From: Margaritifera margaritifera
Lineage: Eukaryota > Mollusca > Bivalvia > Unionida > Margaritiferidae
Length of the DNA: 64,000 nt
Assembly: GCA_029931535.1 (NCBI GenBank)
Contig: JAQPZY010001626.1
Coordinates: 5,472,501 to 5,536,500, forward strand
Reading direction: 5' to 3'
In this document: piece by piece, positions 34,691-46,324 of the stretch
Numbering within the stretch: the stretch's first letter is position 1
How the letters are laid out: each line of letters starts with the position of its first letter
Program-made: the position numbers and the translations under genes
Notes under the pieces: generated by a model
Databases searched by the model: none
What the model was told of the DNA's origin: nothing
What the model saw: the letters and a program-made list of their open reading frames with translations, nothing else

Positions 34691-35081
34691 AACGGCAATG
34701 AACTGAAATACATGTTTACTACAGGGATGTATAATTCAAGTTTATTTCATATTGTTCTATATATTTTACAAAACAAATCTGTATGAGTTATGATACGTTT
34801 ATGTAAGTTTAAGCACTCAAACGGTTCCTTTTGTTACAGTGCAATTTTGTTGAAACATGGCGACACACCTGTGTGGTACATGTTCTGGGAGTCAAGGAAT
34901 ATGAACTAATAGTGATTTAAGAAAACATTATGAGTTTATTACATCAATAACCACTATCTCAAGTTAGACCACATTAGGCATGGTCAGAAAAATGGCTGAC
35001 TGGACAAATCTATCTAAAACAATGTTATTTTGAAAACTCATAAGTCTTGAATAAATAAGTGAGGAGTAAATTCAAATCAAG

Positions 35082-35570
35082 ATGACGCTTCAGTCTATCG
35101 ATTATTTCCATGTTCAGTTGGTTCTGACCAAAAACAAAAAGAGCTATGTGAAACACAAACTGTACTGCGGTTCTTGTAACAGTTCGATTGTAGGTCACTT
35201 ACGTACAATTGATTTGCATGGACAATTACATACAGTAGAATTACATGGAGTACACCTACCTACAGTAGCTTTACATGAACACTGCAATTCAGTTTTCACT
35301 TGTACTCCACGTCGTAGATTTAAAATTTACATAATCTATGAAAAAAACAGACAATGGGTAATCAGCTACCCCAGGGTCTGCGATTTACCCCTTTTCATGA
35401 AGAAAAAGAGACTAGAGCTTGCACTTGCCGTTTATAAGTTACGACACCCTAATAACCCAGACGATAAACTTAAAACAAGGATCAGAGAGAGTGGGATGTC
35501 ACTGGTACTGGAGGCCAGGAGGAATTCCATTGAGCGCTGGCAGCAGAAAGCGTGTATGACGTTTGACTAG
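35082..35570 (+). CDS. 162-codon ORF of unknown function
   Basis: The longest open frame after the GPCR, located only in copy B. It starts MTLQSIDYFHVQLVL. A middle part is built of short degenerate repeats (LHGQLHTVELHGVHLPTVAL). The C-terminal third is basic and helical-looking (FMKKKRLELALAVYKLR, then RIRESGMSLVLEARRNSIER). Cysteines C-G-S-C appear near residue 30. No domain recognised, no transmembrane segment. Composition is more protein-like than other open frames in this area. It could be an intact small gene, a terminal exon or a transposon-derived frame. The start is the first Met; an upstream splice acceptor cannot be excluded. Confidence 0.4.
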   Translation: MTLQSIDYFHVQLVLTKNKKSYVKHKLYCGSCNSSIVGHLRTIDLHGQLHTVELHGVHLPTVALHEHCNSVFTCTPRRRFKIYIIYEKNRQWVISYPRVCDLPLFMKKKRLELALAVYKLRHPNNPDDKLKTRIRESGMSLVLEARRNSIERWQQKACMTFD

Positions 35571-36139
35571 AGCTGCGATTTGTATTATAAGTACAAATGA
35601 GCTGAACTCATTTTTGCATTAACTCTGGCAAATCTATCTATGGTTAATTCCGGTTAATACAAGCTGATAATGAAGTCGAAATAAATTGAAATGGGGAAGG
35701 AAAGAAAAAGTTTTTTGTAAAATATAAGGGAGTTTGTCCTAACATATAATAGTACTAGTGTATTAAAGCATAAAATTATTGAGGATAGATATAAACTTTT
35801 CCATATGAATTATGAATATGTTTTTCTTACATAATACCATTACTTTTCTTTTCTAAATGTATGCCCAATGTCATGCAGGCTCTATTTTATTTACAGATAA
35901 AGGTCATTGCCCAAGATTTTGCAGATAAAAATAAATGTTATTTAAATTTCCCCGTTTGTTTTTTCTTTCGACCCAGGTCTGTTCAGTTCAACCTTGCTTC
36001 TGTGCCTTTTTCTACAATTGCTCCCCCCATGTCTTTCTTTTTTCTTCTCTTTTCATTACATTGAACCCATATTGTATGCAATACACTGTCATCTTTTTTG
36101 ATTTACTTTTTGTTTGGAACTTTTATTGTTTGGCAGCAT
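35571..36139. other. Gene-less stretch specific to copy B
   Basis: AT-rich, T-rich near 35950-36120. Two short overlapping open frames without support. Confidence 0.5.
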
Positions 36140-36394
36140 GAGAGAAAATCTCGTTCTGATGTGACTCCTAATTTCGTATGTTACTAACAGATTTGATCAC
36201 AAACTTGCAGGATCGATAGCGTCTGAAGTGCACCACAATTATTACATCATAAGGTCTTCATTGAAATACTTTTAACATTAAAAAAATAAAAAGGCATCAA
36301 TATATTGGAATAATTCACCGTTTTCACTTAAAAATGAATAAAACTGCATTTTAAAGTAAAGTTTCACCGGCCTTTTGAATATGTCCCCACACGT

Positions 36395-36500
36395 TCCGTC
36401 ATCGTCGCACCCCAAAGTCGAAAGTCTTTAAAGAGCGTAGCGGATATTCGCCCGTGACTTGCGACGACAACGTTTCATATGCGAGTTCTAATAAAAATGT
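36395..36500 (-). other. Exon-like conserved segment, copy B
   Basis: Counterpart of 28615-28742. The minus-strand frame carries LSSQVTGEYPLRSLKTF and ends FGVRR. The frame extends upstream through AT-rich sequence, so only the shared core is of interest. Confidence 0.3.
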
Positions 36501-36599
36501 TGAATATATTTTAAATCGAATATAATCAATAAAAACAAATCCGTTACAGTAAAACTTCATATACGTTTTAGGAGAGAATATATCGATATATCTGTAGAA

Positions 36600-37035
36600 T
36601 GAATCGAAGGATCCGAGAGACATAAGCAGTCAAATGATGATAATAAAAGGAATGAATATATGTATGTGAGGAACATAAGCAGTCAAATAATGATAACATA
36701 CAAATAATGAATCCAAGGATGTAGCGGACATAAGCAGTCAAATAATGATAATAAAAGGAAGAAATCGATGGATACGAGGCACATTAGCAGTCAGATGATG
36801 ATAATAAAAGGAATGAATCTAAGGATACGAGGAGCATAAGCAGTCAAGTGATGATTATAACGGGAAGGAATCTAAGGATGCAAGGGACATAAGCAGCCTA
36901 ATGACGATAAAATAAAAATAATTAATCCTTGAATGCGAGGAACATAATCAGTCAAATGATGATAATAAAAGGAATGAATCCAATGATGCTAGGGACATAA
37001 GCAGCCAAATGATGACAATGAAATGAAAATTTTTG
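36600..37035. repeat. 53-bp array, about 8 copies, copy B
   Basis: 'agcagtcaa' recurs at 36625, 36678, 36733, 36786, 36839, 36892, 36947 and 37000, with spacing of 53-55 bp. The unit includes 'gatgataataaaaggaatgaat' and 'aaggatgcgagggacata'. Copy A has about half as many units. Confidence 0.93.
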
Positions 37036-39009
37036 GAAATGAAACATAAACTTGGAAGAGAAAATCAAACAAACGCAGAGTTTATACTTTGACCAAGAGA
37101 AGACAAGACAACTGAGTCTAATGCACATTTCTTTTGTAATTTTGTGCGATTTTACATCCCAGATTTATGTATAAGCTTCAATCAACTCAATGCAAATTCT
37201 ATACAATAAAAAGGATTCGTTCACAATGAACTCTTGAGTATGAAACAATATGACATCTATGCCCAGTTTTGTTATTGTAATGAACATTGAGAGTCAGAAG
37301 ACTTTCCCAGAAAGACGAAAGCGTTATATTCCAGTTGATTGATGTATTATATCAACTATATTAATTTGAATTGCCTCGGAAATATGCTTATGAAATATTT
37401 GAGTCAGAAGCACGTTGTATCAATCAGCTATTTACTTACACTATCAGGTGTTTAAACAGGATATCTTTAATTAATAGAAGTCTGCTCCAATGGATGTTTT
37501 AAAAATAGCTCTTTTAATTACTCTAATTGAAGTCTGAATTTAGAAAGAACTGTGAAATTTAATTATGATGTGTAATTGAAATGTGTCCGCAAATATCATA
37601 CTCGTGAAAGTTCAATTAATTCAAAGTAGATTAAAGACTTTTTCCGAACCTGATTACAACCATTTCCTACACACATGGCATCACACAGGAAGTGACGAAA
37701 TATAGATGTCTCAATGAGAAAACCTGATTCTGCATATGATGCACTTATGCTTAAATTTATCAGTGTTCCAGCTACAAATGTCTTATAGAGGGGACTGCAA
37801 GAGGGGCACCTTCTATGACAGGGGCACTCTTTTTTAAAGGGTGGAGTCACTTTTGGCTCATATGGGAATTTACTATGTTCAAAGGATTTACTGCTAATTA
37901 TGAAATTTAGAACTTCGTAAAAACGGAGAAAAACACAATAAAATATGTATTGTACATTAAATAAACATAAACACACATGAAGTAAATAGACAACAACACA
38001 GTTTTTGGTAAACGTTTTCTTGATCTGGGGAGAGGTAGAGGGGACGGTACCAGAGGGGCAGTAGGAATGTTACTAGAAGGGCACTGAGGGCAGAGAAGAC
38101 TCCATTTGGGGTACAGCGGTGTGAGGAGGGTGGTGGTGGGAGGATAGCAGGCGACCTTAAAATTCTATATGGCTAGGGCTTTCTGTATCATATCGAAATA
38201 TTAGACTGCGCGTTATATGTAAATATTATATCTCCTTACAAACGAAATGTGGTTGAGTTAAAAAAAAAAAAACTCTCTTCTTTTCAGACCCAAAGGTAAC
38301 ACCTATGAAGCTAGCCTGCCTAACTTTAGTCAATAAGAGGTGTCTGGGACTCAATTTGCAATTTATAAAATCCCGGTTTCCGACATGTAGACCCATACGC
38401 TCTGTCCCAAATGTCTGATTAAACAAGGACGAGAATCTGTTGGAGATTTTCGTGATACTAAGGCGATAGCATCGTTTAATCGGAAAGCTTTGTATAGCAT
38501 GAGCTTGATCTCTGCTTATCTCATATTTCTTGTTAATATTGCGACAATGGAAATGTATTGAAGCACTCACACTTCGCATAGTTTTGCATCTCCAATGACA
38601 GATTGTTTGATTAGTGGGTCAGAACTGACTGTTCTGACCTTCAGCAACTACTTCGTGAGTAGTATAGAAAGTGCAGATCCTGGCTCACCTCTACAGTATA
38701 CTACATTTTGGACCCATTTTGGGCTTGGTTTTGTTCGATTTTTAAGACTGTTTCAAAGCACTTTTCGGCTAAAATTCGACTTTTCTCCAAGTGGAAAATG
38801 TGCGTCCTGACTCAGTTTTATAGATGTACGATCTGGCTTTCGTGTTCATTATACTACAATTTTGACCCATATCTTAGCCTTTTTCTCTCTCCATTTTTCA
38901 AAGATTTGGTTAAACCACTGTTTTTATGAAAGTTTTCTACTAAAAATCGATTTTTTACCCTAAAATGTCAACTTTTTTACCCTAATTTCCAGGACTATTA
39001 ATTGCTTGT
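37036..39009. other. Duplicated non-coding part, copy B
   Basis: Matches 29270-31330. Minus-strand open frames at 37596-37976 and 38226-38579 are not kept in copy A, so they are not called genes. Confidence 0.5.
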
Positions 39010-39540
39010 TTTTTTTAATTCCTTAAACAACATTTTAAAGCATTTTCACCCAAATTTCTAACTGTTAGCGTGTAAAATCTTAAATATTTTACTTTTTTTT
39101 ATGAGTGTTTTATGAGAAACCCTAGCTCATTTACCTCATTTTTTGACCCATTTTTGTTTGCTTTGTTAAGTCGATTTTATTTTCAAAATTTGAGGAAGAA
39201 AAACTACATTTAACAGCATTATCACACAAAAGTTTTTCTTTTAGTGTTCAAATCTTAACTATTTTCCTAAATTTTCAACTTTAGTGAGCTAGTGTCATTT
39301 ATGAAAATTTATGAAAAACCCTGACTCACTAACAATCAGAATTTTATGACAATCCTGGCTCACTAACACCCAAAGTTTTATGAAAAACAGTGGCTCACTT
39401 GATCTGTACTACCCTATTTTAACAGAATTTTTTCCGCCCCCTATATTTTATTAAAAACCCTGGCTCACAGACAGCGAAAAATATATTAAAAATACTGGCC
39501 CACTAACACTTGTATGAAAACTTGAGTGCTTCTTCAGTTT
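39010..39540. repeat. Degenerate 'ctggctcactaac' repeats
   Basis: Variants of 'tttatgaaaaaccctggctcactaacac' recur at least six times between about 39090 and 39510 at irregular spacing. Related text occurs singly at 30980-31150 and 38680-38830. Confidence 0.75.
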
Positions 39541-39989
39541 CCTTTTAGTCAGCTTTAGCAAGGCTTTCTTCTACAATATTTCTTATCTCAAGCTGTTGTA
39601 TTTTTTCTTGTTGTTTTTCAACCGTTATTGCAGGCAAATGCTTTGGCAATGCAATGAATTCATCTATGCTGTTAAATATTTGTTTGTCTATACTACTGTC
39701 GTGTGAAGATTCCCGTATAATATATCGATTTAGGTAGCGTTCACCGCTTATATTTTTATGTTGGCAATACAGATTTAAGGGATAAATATAACGACTGTAT
39801 CTTTATCAGTTTAAAATACACCTGAATATTTGTTTGAGTCTTGGACCTAATAGTGAGAATCATAAAAAAGACTCATACATTTAATAAATGTAGAGGGAGT
39901 AGTTATCACAGCAAGATAAGTTAATTATATCAAGTGTGTGGTAGTTATGCTCAAGAAACTCCAGAATGTGGTTGATATATTATTTGTGA
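39541..39989. other. Gene-less stretch
   Basis: Nothing recognised. Confidence 0.5.
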
Positions 39990-40200
39990 TTGGTACGATG
40001 AAACGTCGGTCCTATTAGAGCATTAATCTCGTCCTGCCCTAAGTGGCTCTGCATACAAAATGTCCAGATATCGGTCTTGGGGAAAATACAATAAAAACAG
40101 CGCCCTCTGGAGCATTGTTTACATGAAACAGATAAGATTTTGACCCCAGCCCGTAGGCAAGTGTTGACATCAGCGAGATTATGATGCCGTAATGTGGATT
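39990..40200 (-). other. Exon-like segment, paralogue of 15640-15860
   Basis: Minus-strand text such as 'HVNNAPEGAVF' aligns with 'DLNNPQGGLVS' of the other copy, and nucleotide identity is visible at both ends. The frame is less open here. Repeat family or duplicated exon. Confidence 0.4.
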
Positions 40201-41222
40201 ACGTAAAAATGACGTTTGTGTAATATACCAAGAAATGTGTCTTACAACATTCTTCCTGACTGATATATCTTTTACTCTTGTTTAACCTGAAGATTTGAAT
40301 TGCTTTGCTTTCATTTTAAAATTTAATTTACCGTTGTCACGGCTCAAAGCACTATCTTGTATTTTTGTTTATCGTTTTTGTTTCCCATTGACCCAGGTCT
40401 GACTTTCCATTGCATAGCGATGAGAGCAGAAGCGGGCCGCGTGACCCAGGCTAACAGAGTATTGATAATGACAATACCAAAAAAAGTAAATAATCTCGGC
40501 CAGGGCATTTTTGTTTTCTGTAAGGAGTGTCCGCAAATGAACAGGTACAGATCCCGCTTTAATTATACGTTGTCCTCGCTTGGTAAGAATTTCAGGTTTC
40601 ACCTTCATTCTTGTGCTAGATGTTCTCATAAGACTATGCTTTTATAATAATCTACTAATACTGTTTAGTATTGATCTCAGTAATTTGCACGCTTGCGTTG
40701 CCTGTGCCAACCAATAAGTCCAACTTTCTTTATATAAGCACAACGTTCAATAAACTACGTCTACCCAGTTCATATGATGGAAATATCCTTGGGTATATAT
40801 AATCGCAGCCACAGTAAAGATTTGCACATTTTAATTGAAATAAATGCGTTGAAAAGCGGGAACATTGGACTTAAATCCATTAAAAGACATGTGTATGTAT
40901 TTTATTAAATTGAATTGCTTGCTTTTTGATTGATTCTGTCTATACACGTTTATGCATATTTACTGGCACTTTTTACCTTTAATTTCGATATAAAACACAT
41001 CGGAAAGCTTTTTCGTCATGAACGTGAAAACTATTTTCCTGCATTCTAGCGACTGTATGTGTTCTATTAATAAATAAATTTGTAATAGTTAAATTACAAT
41101 TCGCGAGTTGCCCTGATGCAAGTGCTGCTGAAACACTAGGCTAAGTTTTGCAACTATCAAAATTAAGATACACGCCGTTCTTCCAAGATGGGATTCCATG
41201 AAAATTCTGCATCATATTAAAA
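40201..41222. other. Duplicated segment, copy B right end
   Basis: From 40535 it matches 31345-32045. A 96-codon plus-strand frame at 40357-40647 spans the junction between unique and duplicated sequence and is not kept in copy A, so no gene is called. Confidence 0.5.
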
Positions 41223-42537
41223 CAGAATTGCGTCCAGTGCTTGTTTTGCCTACGTAAATGTCCTTTTCTCCCTGACGAAGAGTATGCCTAGTTCCAAACG
41301 TTCGATTAAAATTCATACCCGTGCCATTACAAATTGTTGCGTTACCATAGATAGATGGATAGATAGATAGATGTTGAAATGCATTATTGCGATTGAGTAG
41401 CAACAGCTGTAAGTACCCTTTTCCAAGCACGACACAGACAATTTCATTTACAGCTGATTAGTATTATTATTGTTAGTTAATGTACATTCACATTACGGAC
41501 AACTGTACATAGAGTTAATATAATTATAATATTAGCATGTGATAAAATCATTACAATAACATTTCTTTAAGAAAGGTTTTGGTGAAACTGTAGAACGTCT
41601 ATACCAGTTTCGGCACTGATCCATCCTTAACACCAGCACTACTCACTCCTAGTACTTGGCAAAATCTGTGTAATCTGCAGATATACTGTCCCCAAAGAAA
41701 CGCATCACTCTTTTAAAATCTAAACTTTTCATTTATATTTTCAAGCGAACTTATTAGCACATTAAATATATTGTCATTGTCAAGTATTTCTTAAATTTCT
41801 GTTGATTTTTGCTCTTAGGAGTATGCGGGTCATGCCAACATATAAACTTGTTACAATATATACAGTTTAGTAAAATAACTCTCTTTTTTTAAATGATGCG
41901 TATCTTTTTTTTTTTGTTTTTTTTTTTTTTTGGGGGGGGGGGTATTGTCAGTATATAAAATGTCCTTACCTGTAGGGCTAGCTTTGTAGTGCGCTGGTTA
42001 AAGATACTGCATAGTCAAGAACAAGCAATGATCGCGCGGCAACCGGCTCCGTATGGCATCTGGTGCGCTCTTTAGCAATGGAAAGAAAACAAACGAATAG
42101 TGTATACTGTGCAAGTGAAAATATACCTTCAGGCTCAGTGGAACTTTTAAATGATCTGTATACATTGTAGAATTGCATAAGACTTCCGTAACGATAAATT
42201 AAAACAAGTTTTACATCTATCAAAGAAGGTCCTGCTTGGAATGCATTATAACTTTGTAACGTGTTTCATTATACTGCGGTCATTCTATATAAATCACTTT
42301 CATATAATCGTGTATCCAAACACATAATGTGGGGACCCAGTGATAAGCCTTTCCTCTCTGTTTGGTTTGTAGGCGTCGGTTTATAGCTATAATTTCATGC
42401 ATTTACCTTGCATTTCTAAATAGAAATTCATTGAGATTGTACATATAGCTGACTGTTAACTTCTGTTTACGTAGCAACTGAGTTCTCGTGCACCTCGAGT
42501 CTTTACCTTCGACCTTGCTCCATCTTTATTTGAGAAT
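41223..42537. other. Gene-less stretch with low-complexity tracts
   Basis: Holds a short (ATAG)n at 41347-41373 and a T-run followed by a G-run at 41907-41942. A minus-strand frame at 41212-41430 contains 'RTFGTRHTLRQGEKDIYVGK', protein-like but unassigned. Confidence 0.5.
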
Positions 42538-42645
42538 GTGCGCATTGCCGAGTGGATTAGGGTGCTGGTACATGTGAACCAGGCGATAGGCGTCGTTACT
42601 TGCGGCACAGGTTTGAGTCCTGCTTGGAACGAATTTATAGTCTCT

Positions 42646-42706
<61 letters not shown>
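42538..42706 (+). mobile_element. tRNA-like SINE head followed by (TA)n
   Basis: A-box-like 'ttgccgagtggattaggg' at about 42545 and B-box-like 'ggtttgagtcc' at 42610 are spaced as in a Leu/Ser-type tRNA with a variable arm. The ends do not pair into an acceptor stem, so not a working tRNA. A (TA)n of about 56 bp (42650-42705) follows, the same arrangement as the element at 33060-33180. Confidence 0.55.
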
Positions 42707-42708
<2 letters not shown>

Positions 42709-43422
42709 GTTTACCTTGTGCAGTATGATATTGCTAGTTTCGGAGTCTCTATTATTTAGTTCTCTCAAAAAGAGGAAAACAGGACCAATTTAAATTTCAT
42801 TTCGAACGAGTTTTCTTTACCTCATACTGCAAAAGCCTCAAGAATAAAAGATTAATTTTTTCTTCACTGAACTCAAGAGCTATAATTTTATCATCGTAGG
42901 GAAAATGTCTAGATGTTATACTATTAAATTTAATTGTCTGAAAGAAACATTTTTAGATTTCCACCCTCACTCCAAAATTTCATTTTTGGCTCTCAAGCAT
43001 GCCAAAGTTACACATTTACAAAATCTAGACAAGTGACGAAAATTAGCAAAGCTGTTGTAGTGTTTGTTTGAATCAACGTCGTTAAGGCACACACCTGCCG
43101 ATGTGATACATTGCTGGACCATACAAATCAACAGAACCATCTTGGCTACATGATTTCTTCCGTTAAGTCTTTATTTAAATAAATGCTAGCTAGCACATTT
43201 GTACATTTGATGTCTATATACACACTTACGTCTATATACACACTTAATTCAAATGAACCTTTATCTTTTATTACTGTTAGAATAAATGAATCATCAAAGT
43301 CAATAAAAGTATAGCATGATGAGGTCTATTCAACGAACAAACCAATCCTTAAGAGCACGATCACAGTCGTATATTAACGCCTTAATACTGATTTTATGGT
43401 GCAAAAAATCTTGTTTACATAT
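42707..43422. other. Gene-less AT-rich stretch
   Basis: Nothing recognised beyond a small 'gtctatatacacactta' duplication near 43211-43246. Confidence 0.5.
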
Positions 43423-43519
43423 ACTACACCAGATAGGCGTCAATCGCTATGCCTTAACGACCAGATAATTACTACACTAATACAATACGACGTCAAAGAT
43501 TCGCCTATAAAGTGTAGTT
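43423..43519. repeat. Imperfect inverted repeat
   Basis: 'actacaccagataggcg' near 43424 and 'cgcctataaagtgtagt' near 43503 are complementary at about 14 of 17 positions and are separated by about 60 bp. Could be a tiny MITE-like element or a chance hairpin. Confidence 0.5.
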
Positions 43520-44539
43520 AGTTTCATTACGACAAACAGCTCTTGTTATTGGCCGCTATATACCTTTTTATTATTTGTATGGGCTGCAATGTAGGTACAA
43601 CACGAAATAAAGAAGAGAAAAGTCACACGAGAAGAAGAATGGAATACATATTGTTACGACTGTAGGTCTTAAAAATATGTAACAGAAAGAAAGTGAAACC
43701 AACAATGCCAATAATATCAACAAGCAATTATTTTCCCTACAATAAAAAGTGAAATTCAAGAGATACTTACAATAGTGTGAATCGAACTCCAAATAATCCT
43801 GAATGTCCTAATCACAAGACCAAAAATATAGAATGTTCCGAATGAGTTCCAATAGTCTTGAATGTCCTGATATAACACAATGATACTACCAGAATGTTTT
43901 TGAATGAGTTCACAAAAGTCCAAAGTAATGTATTAATTCAAAAGTCAATGAGCACTTTAGTAATACCAAAGAATATATATTAAATAAATAATTCCTCTCG
44001 AATTATATCTGATTTCAACGGTACAATGTAAAATTTGATCACAAATGGATTCCCACAGACTGGTCTAAAACAGGAATGAATTATTTGTTTACCATATCCC
44101 TGTTTATACACATTTTCACTTGACCTATATCAACAGGATGCGAAGCAATAAAATGAGAGAAACCCCCCATTCCCAGTCTAACTGTCAACAAGACTGACCT
44201 TGAACTCAAATGCTAGTCAACATTCTGTTTACTAGTGACCAGAATCAAAAGTGCTACTTACATTCATGGATAAGATTGAAACACACATTATAGATTGAAT
44301 ATACAAAACAATATGCGAATAAAGAAACACGTATCTCAGAATAAAAAAGAATGTATTTAATCGTGGTAAAGATGAGTATCGTAAAATTGTTTTAGTTTTA
44401 GTTTGTTACTATAGTCTAAAGTTTCATAAGTAATAGAATAACAAAGTTCTATTGAAATTAGAGATCTGTTGATCCATATATGTATACACGATTCATATCT
44501 TGGTTAAAAGTTTAACGAGACCAAATACTTCTTATAATG
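43520..44539. other. Gene-less stretch before the satellites
   Basis: AT-rich. A minus-strand open frame (43571-43792) is very hydrophobic by composition and has no support. Confidence 0.5.
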
Positions 44540-46290
44540 CTTGTTATGTCACAAACAGGTAAGTAATTTAAAAGTCGGCACCTCCTAGACCTAGGTTTGA
44601 AGTGTTATGTCACAAACAGGTAAATAATTTAATAGTCTGCACCGTGTAGACCTAGGTTAGAAGTATTATATCACAAACAGGTAAGTAATTCAAAAGTGTG
44701 CACCGTGTAGACCTAGGTTTGAAGTCTTATGCCACAAACAGATAAGTAATTCAAAAGTGTGCACCGTGTAGATCTGGCTTTGAAGTGTTACGTCATAAAC
44801 AGGTAGGCAATTTAAAAGTGTGCACCATGTTGACCTAGCTTTGAAGTGTTATGTCACAAACAGGTAAATAATTTAATAGTTTGCACCGTGTAGACCTAGG
44901 TTAGAAGTTTTATAGCACAAACAGGTAAGTAATTCAAAAGTGTGCACTGTGTAGACCTAGGTTTGAAGTGTTATGCCACAAACAGGTAAATAATTTAATA
45001 GTCTGCACCGTGTAGACCTAGGTTTGAAGTGTTATATCACAAACAGGTAAGTAATTCAAAAGTGTGCACCTTATAGACCTAGGTTTGAAGTGTTATGCCA
45101 CAAACAGGTAAGGAATTTAAAAGTGTGAATCTCGTTGACCTGGCTTTGAAGTGTTACGTCACAAACAGGTAGTTAATTTAAAAGTGTGCACCATGTTGAC
45201 CTAGATTTGAAGTGTTATGTCACAAACAGGTAAGTAATGTAAAAGTCTGCACCATGTAGATCTGGCTTTGAAGTGTTACGTCACAAACAGGTAAGTAATT
45301 TAAAAAGTGTGCACCATGTATACCAAGGTTTGAAGAGTCATGTCACAAACAGGTAAGGAATTAAAAAGTGTGCACCGCATATACCTAGCTCTGAAGTGTT
45401 ATGTCACAAACCGGTAAGGAATTTAGAATTGTGCTCCCTTTACAGACGTAGCTTTGAAGTGTTATGCCACAAACAGGTAAGGAATTAAAATGTGTAAAAG
45501 TGTGCACCGTATGGACCTGACTTCGAAGTGTTATATCGCAAACAGGTAAGGATTTTAAAAGTCTACACCGTTTGCACTTGTGGTTTGAAGTGTTATGTCA
45601 AAAACCGGTAAGAAATTAAAATGTGTGCACCGCTTAGACCTAGCTTTGAAGTGTTATGTCACAAACCGGTAAAGAATTTAAAATAGCGTTCCATGTAGAC
45701 TAGTTTGGAAGTGTTATGCCACAAACAGGTAAGGAATTAAAATGTGTAAAAGTTTGCACCGTATGGACCTGGCTTTGAAGTGTTATATCACAAACAGATA
45801 AGGAATTTAAAAGTCTGTACCGTGTAGACCTAGGTTTGAAGTACTATGTATGTCACAAACAGGTAACTAACTTAAAAGTGTGCACCATAGAGACCTGACT
45901 TTGAAGTCTTATGTCACAAACAGGTAAAGAATTTAAGTGTGCACCGTTTAGACCTGACTTTGAAATGCTGTCACAAACAGGTAAGGAATTTAAAAGTCTT
46001 CATCGCGTAGATCTAGGTTTAAAGTGTTATATCACAAACAGGTAAGTAATTTAATAGTCTGCACCGTGTAGACCTAGGTTAGAAGTGTTATATCACAAAC
46101 AGGTAAATAATTCAAAAGTGTGCACCGTGTAGACCTAGGTTTGAAGTGTTATGCCACAAACAGGTAAGGAATTTAAACGTCTGCACCGTGTAGATCTGGC
46201 TTTGAAGTGTTACGTCACAAGTAGGTAAGAAATTTAAAATTGTGCAACGTGTTGACCTAGCTTTGAGATCTTAAGTAACAAACAAGTATT
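44540..46290. repeat. 61-bp satellite, about 28 copies
   Basis: 'acaaacaggt' recurs at 44551, 44612, 44673 and so on about every 61 bp to about 46272. The unit includes 'tttgaagtgttatgtcacaaacaggtaagtaattt', then 'aaaagtgtgcaccgtgtagacctagg'. Copies differ by 5-20% with small indels. Most carry caggtaag or caggtaaat, close to the 5' splice-site consensus on the plus strand. No open frame passes through. Confidence 0.97.
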
Positions 46291-46324
46291 TTTTTTTAAC
46301 GACTACCGTTGTTATGATTTAATG

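Larger units (their letters stand above)
33438..41222. repeat. Duplicated segment, copy B
   Basis: Direct-repeat partner of 20874-32045; matching pieces are listed there. Relative to copy A it lacks about 3.8 kb at 34205. It carries extra sequence at 33680-33868, about 35050-36130 (with a 162-codon ORF) and 39010-40530. The homology ends on both sides at 'gggattccatgaaaa' (32010 and 41190). Confidence 0.88.

Noticed and set aside
37596..37976. 126-codon minus-strand frame
   Set aside because: The paralogous region of copy A (about 29900-30320) does not preserve it.
42538..42640. Functional tRNA gene
   Set aside because: A and B boxes are present but no acceptor stem pairs and the anticodon arm is unclear; it fits a SINE head better.
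44540..46290. CRISPR array
   Set aside because: Spacing is regular, but the whole 61-bp unit is repeated with no unique spacers, and the genome is eukaryotic.
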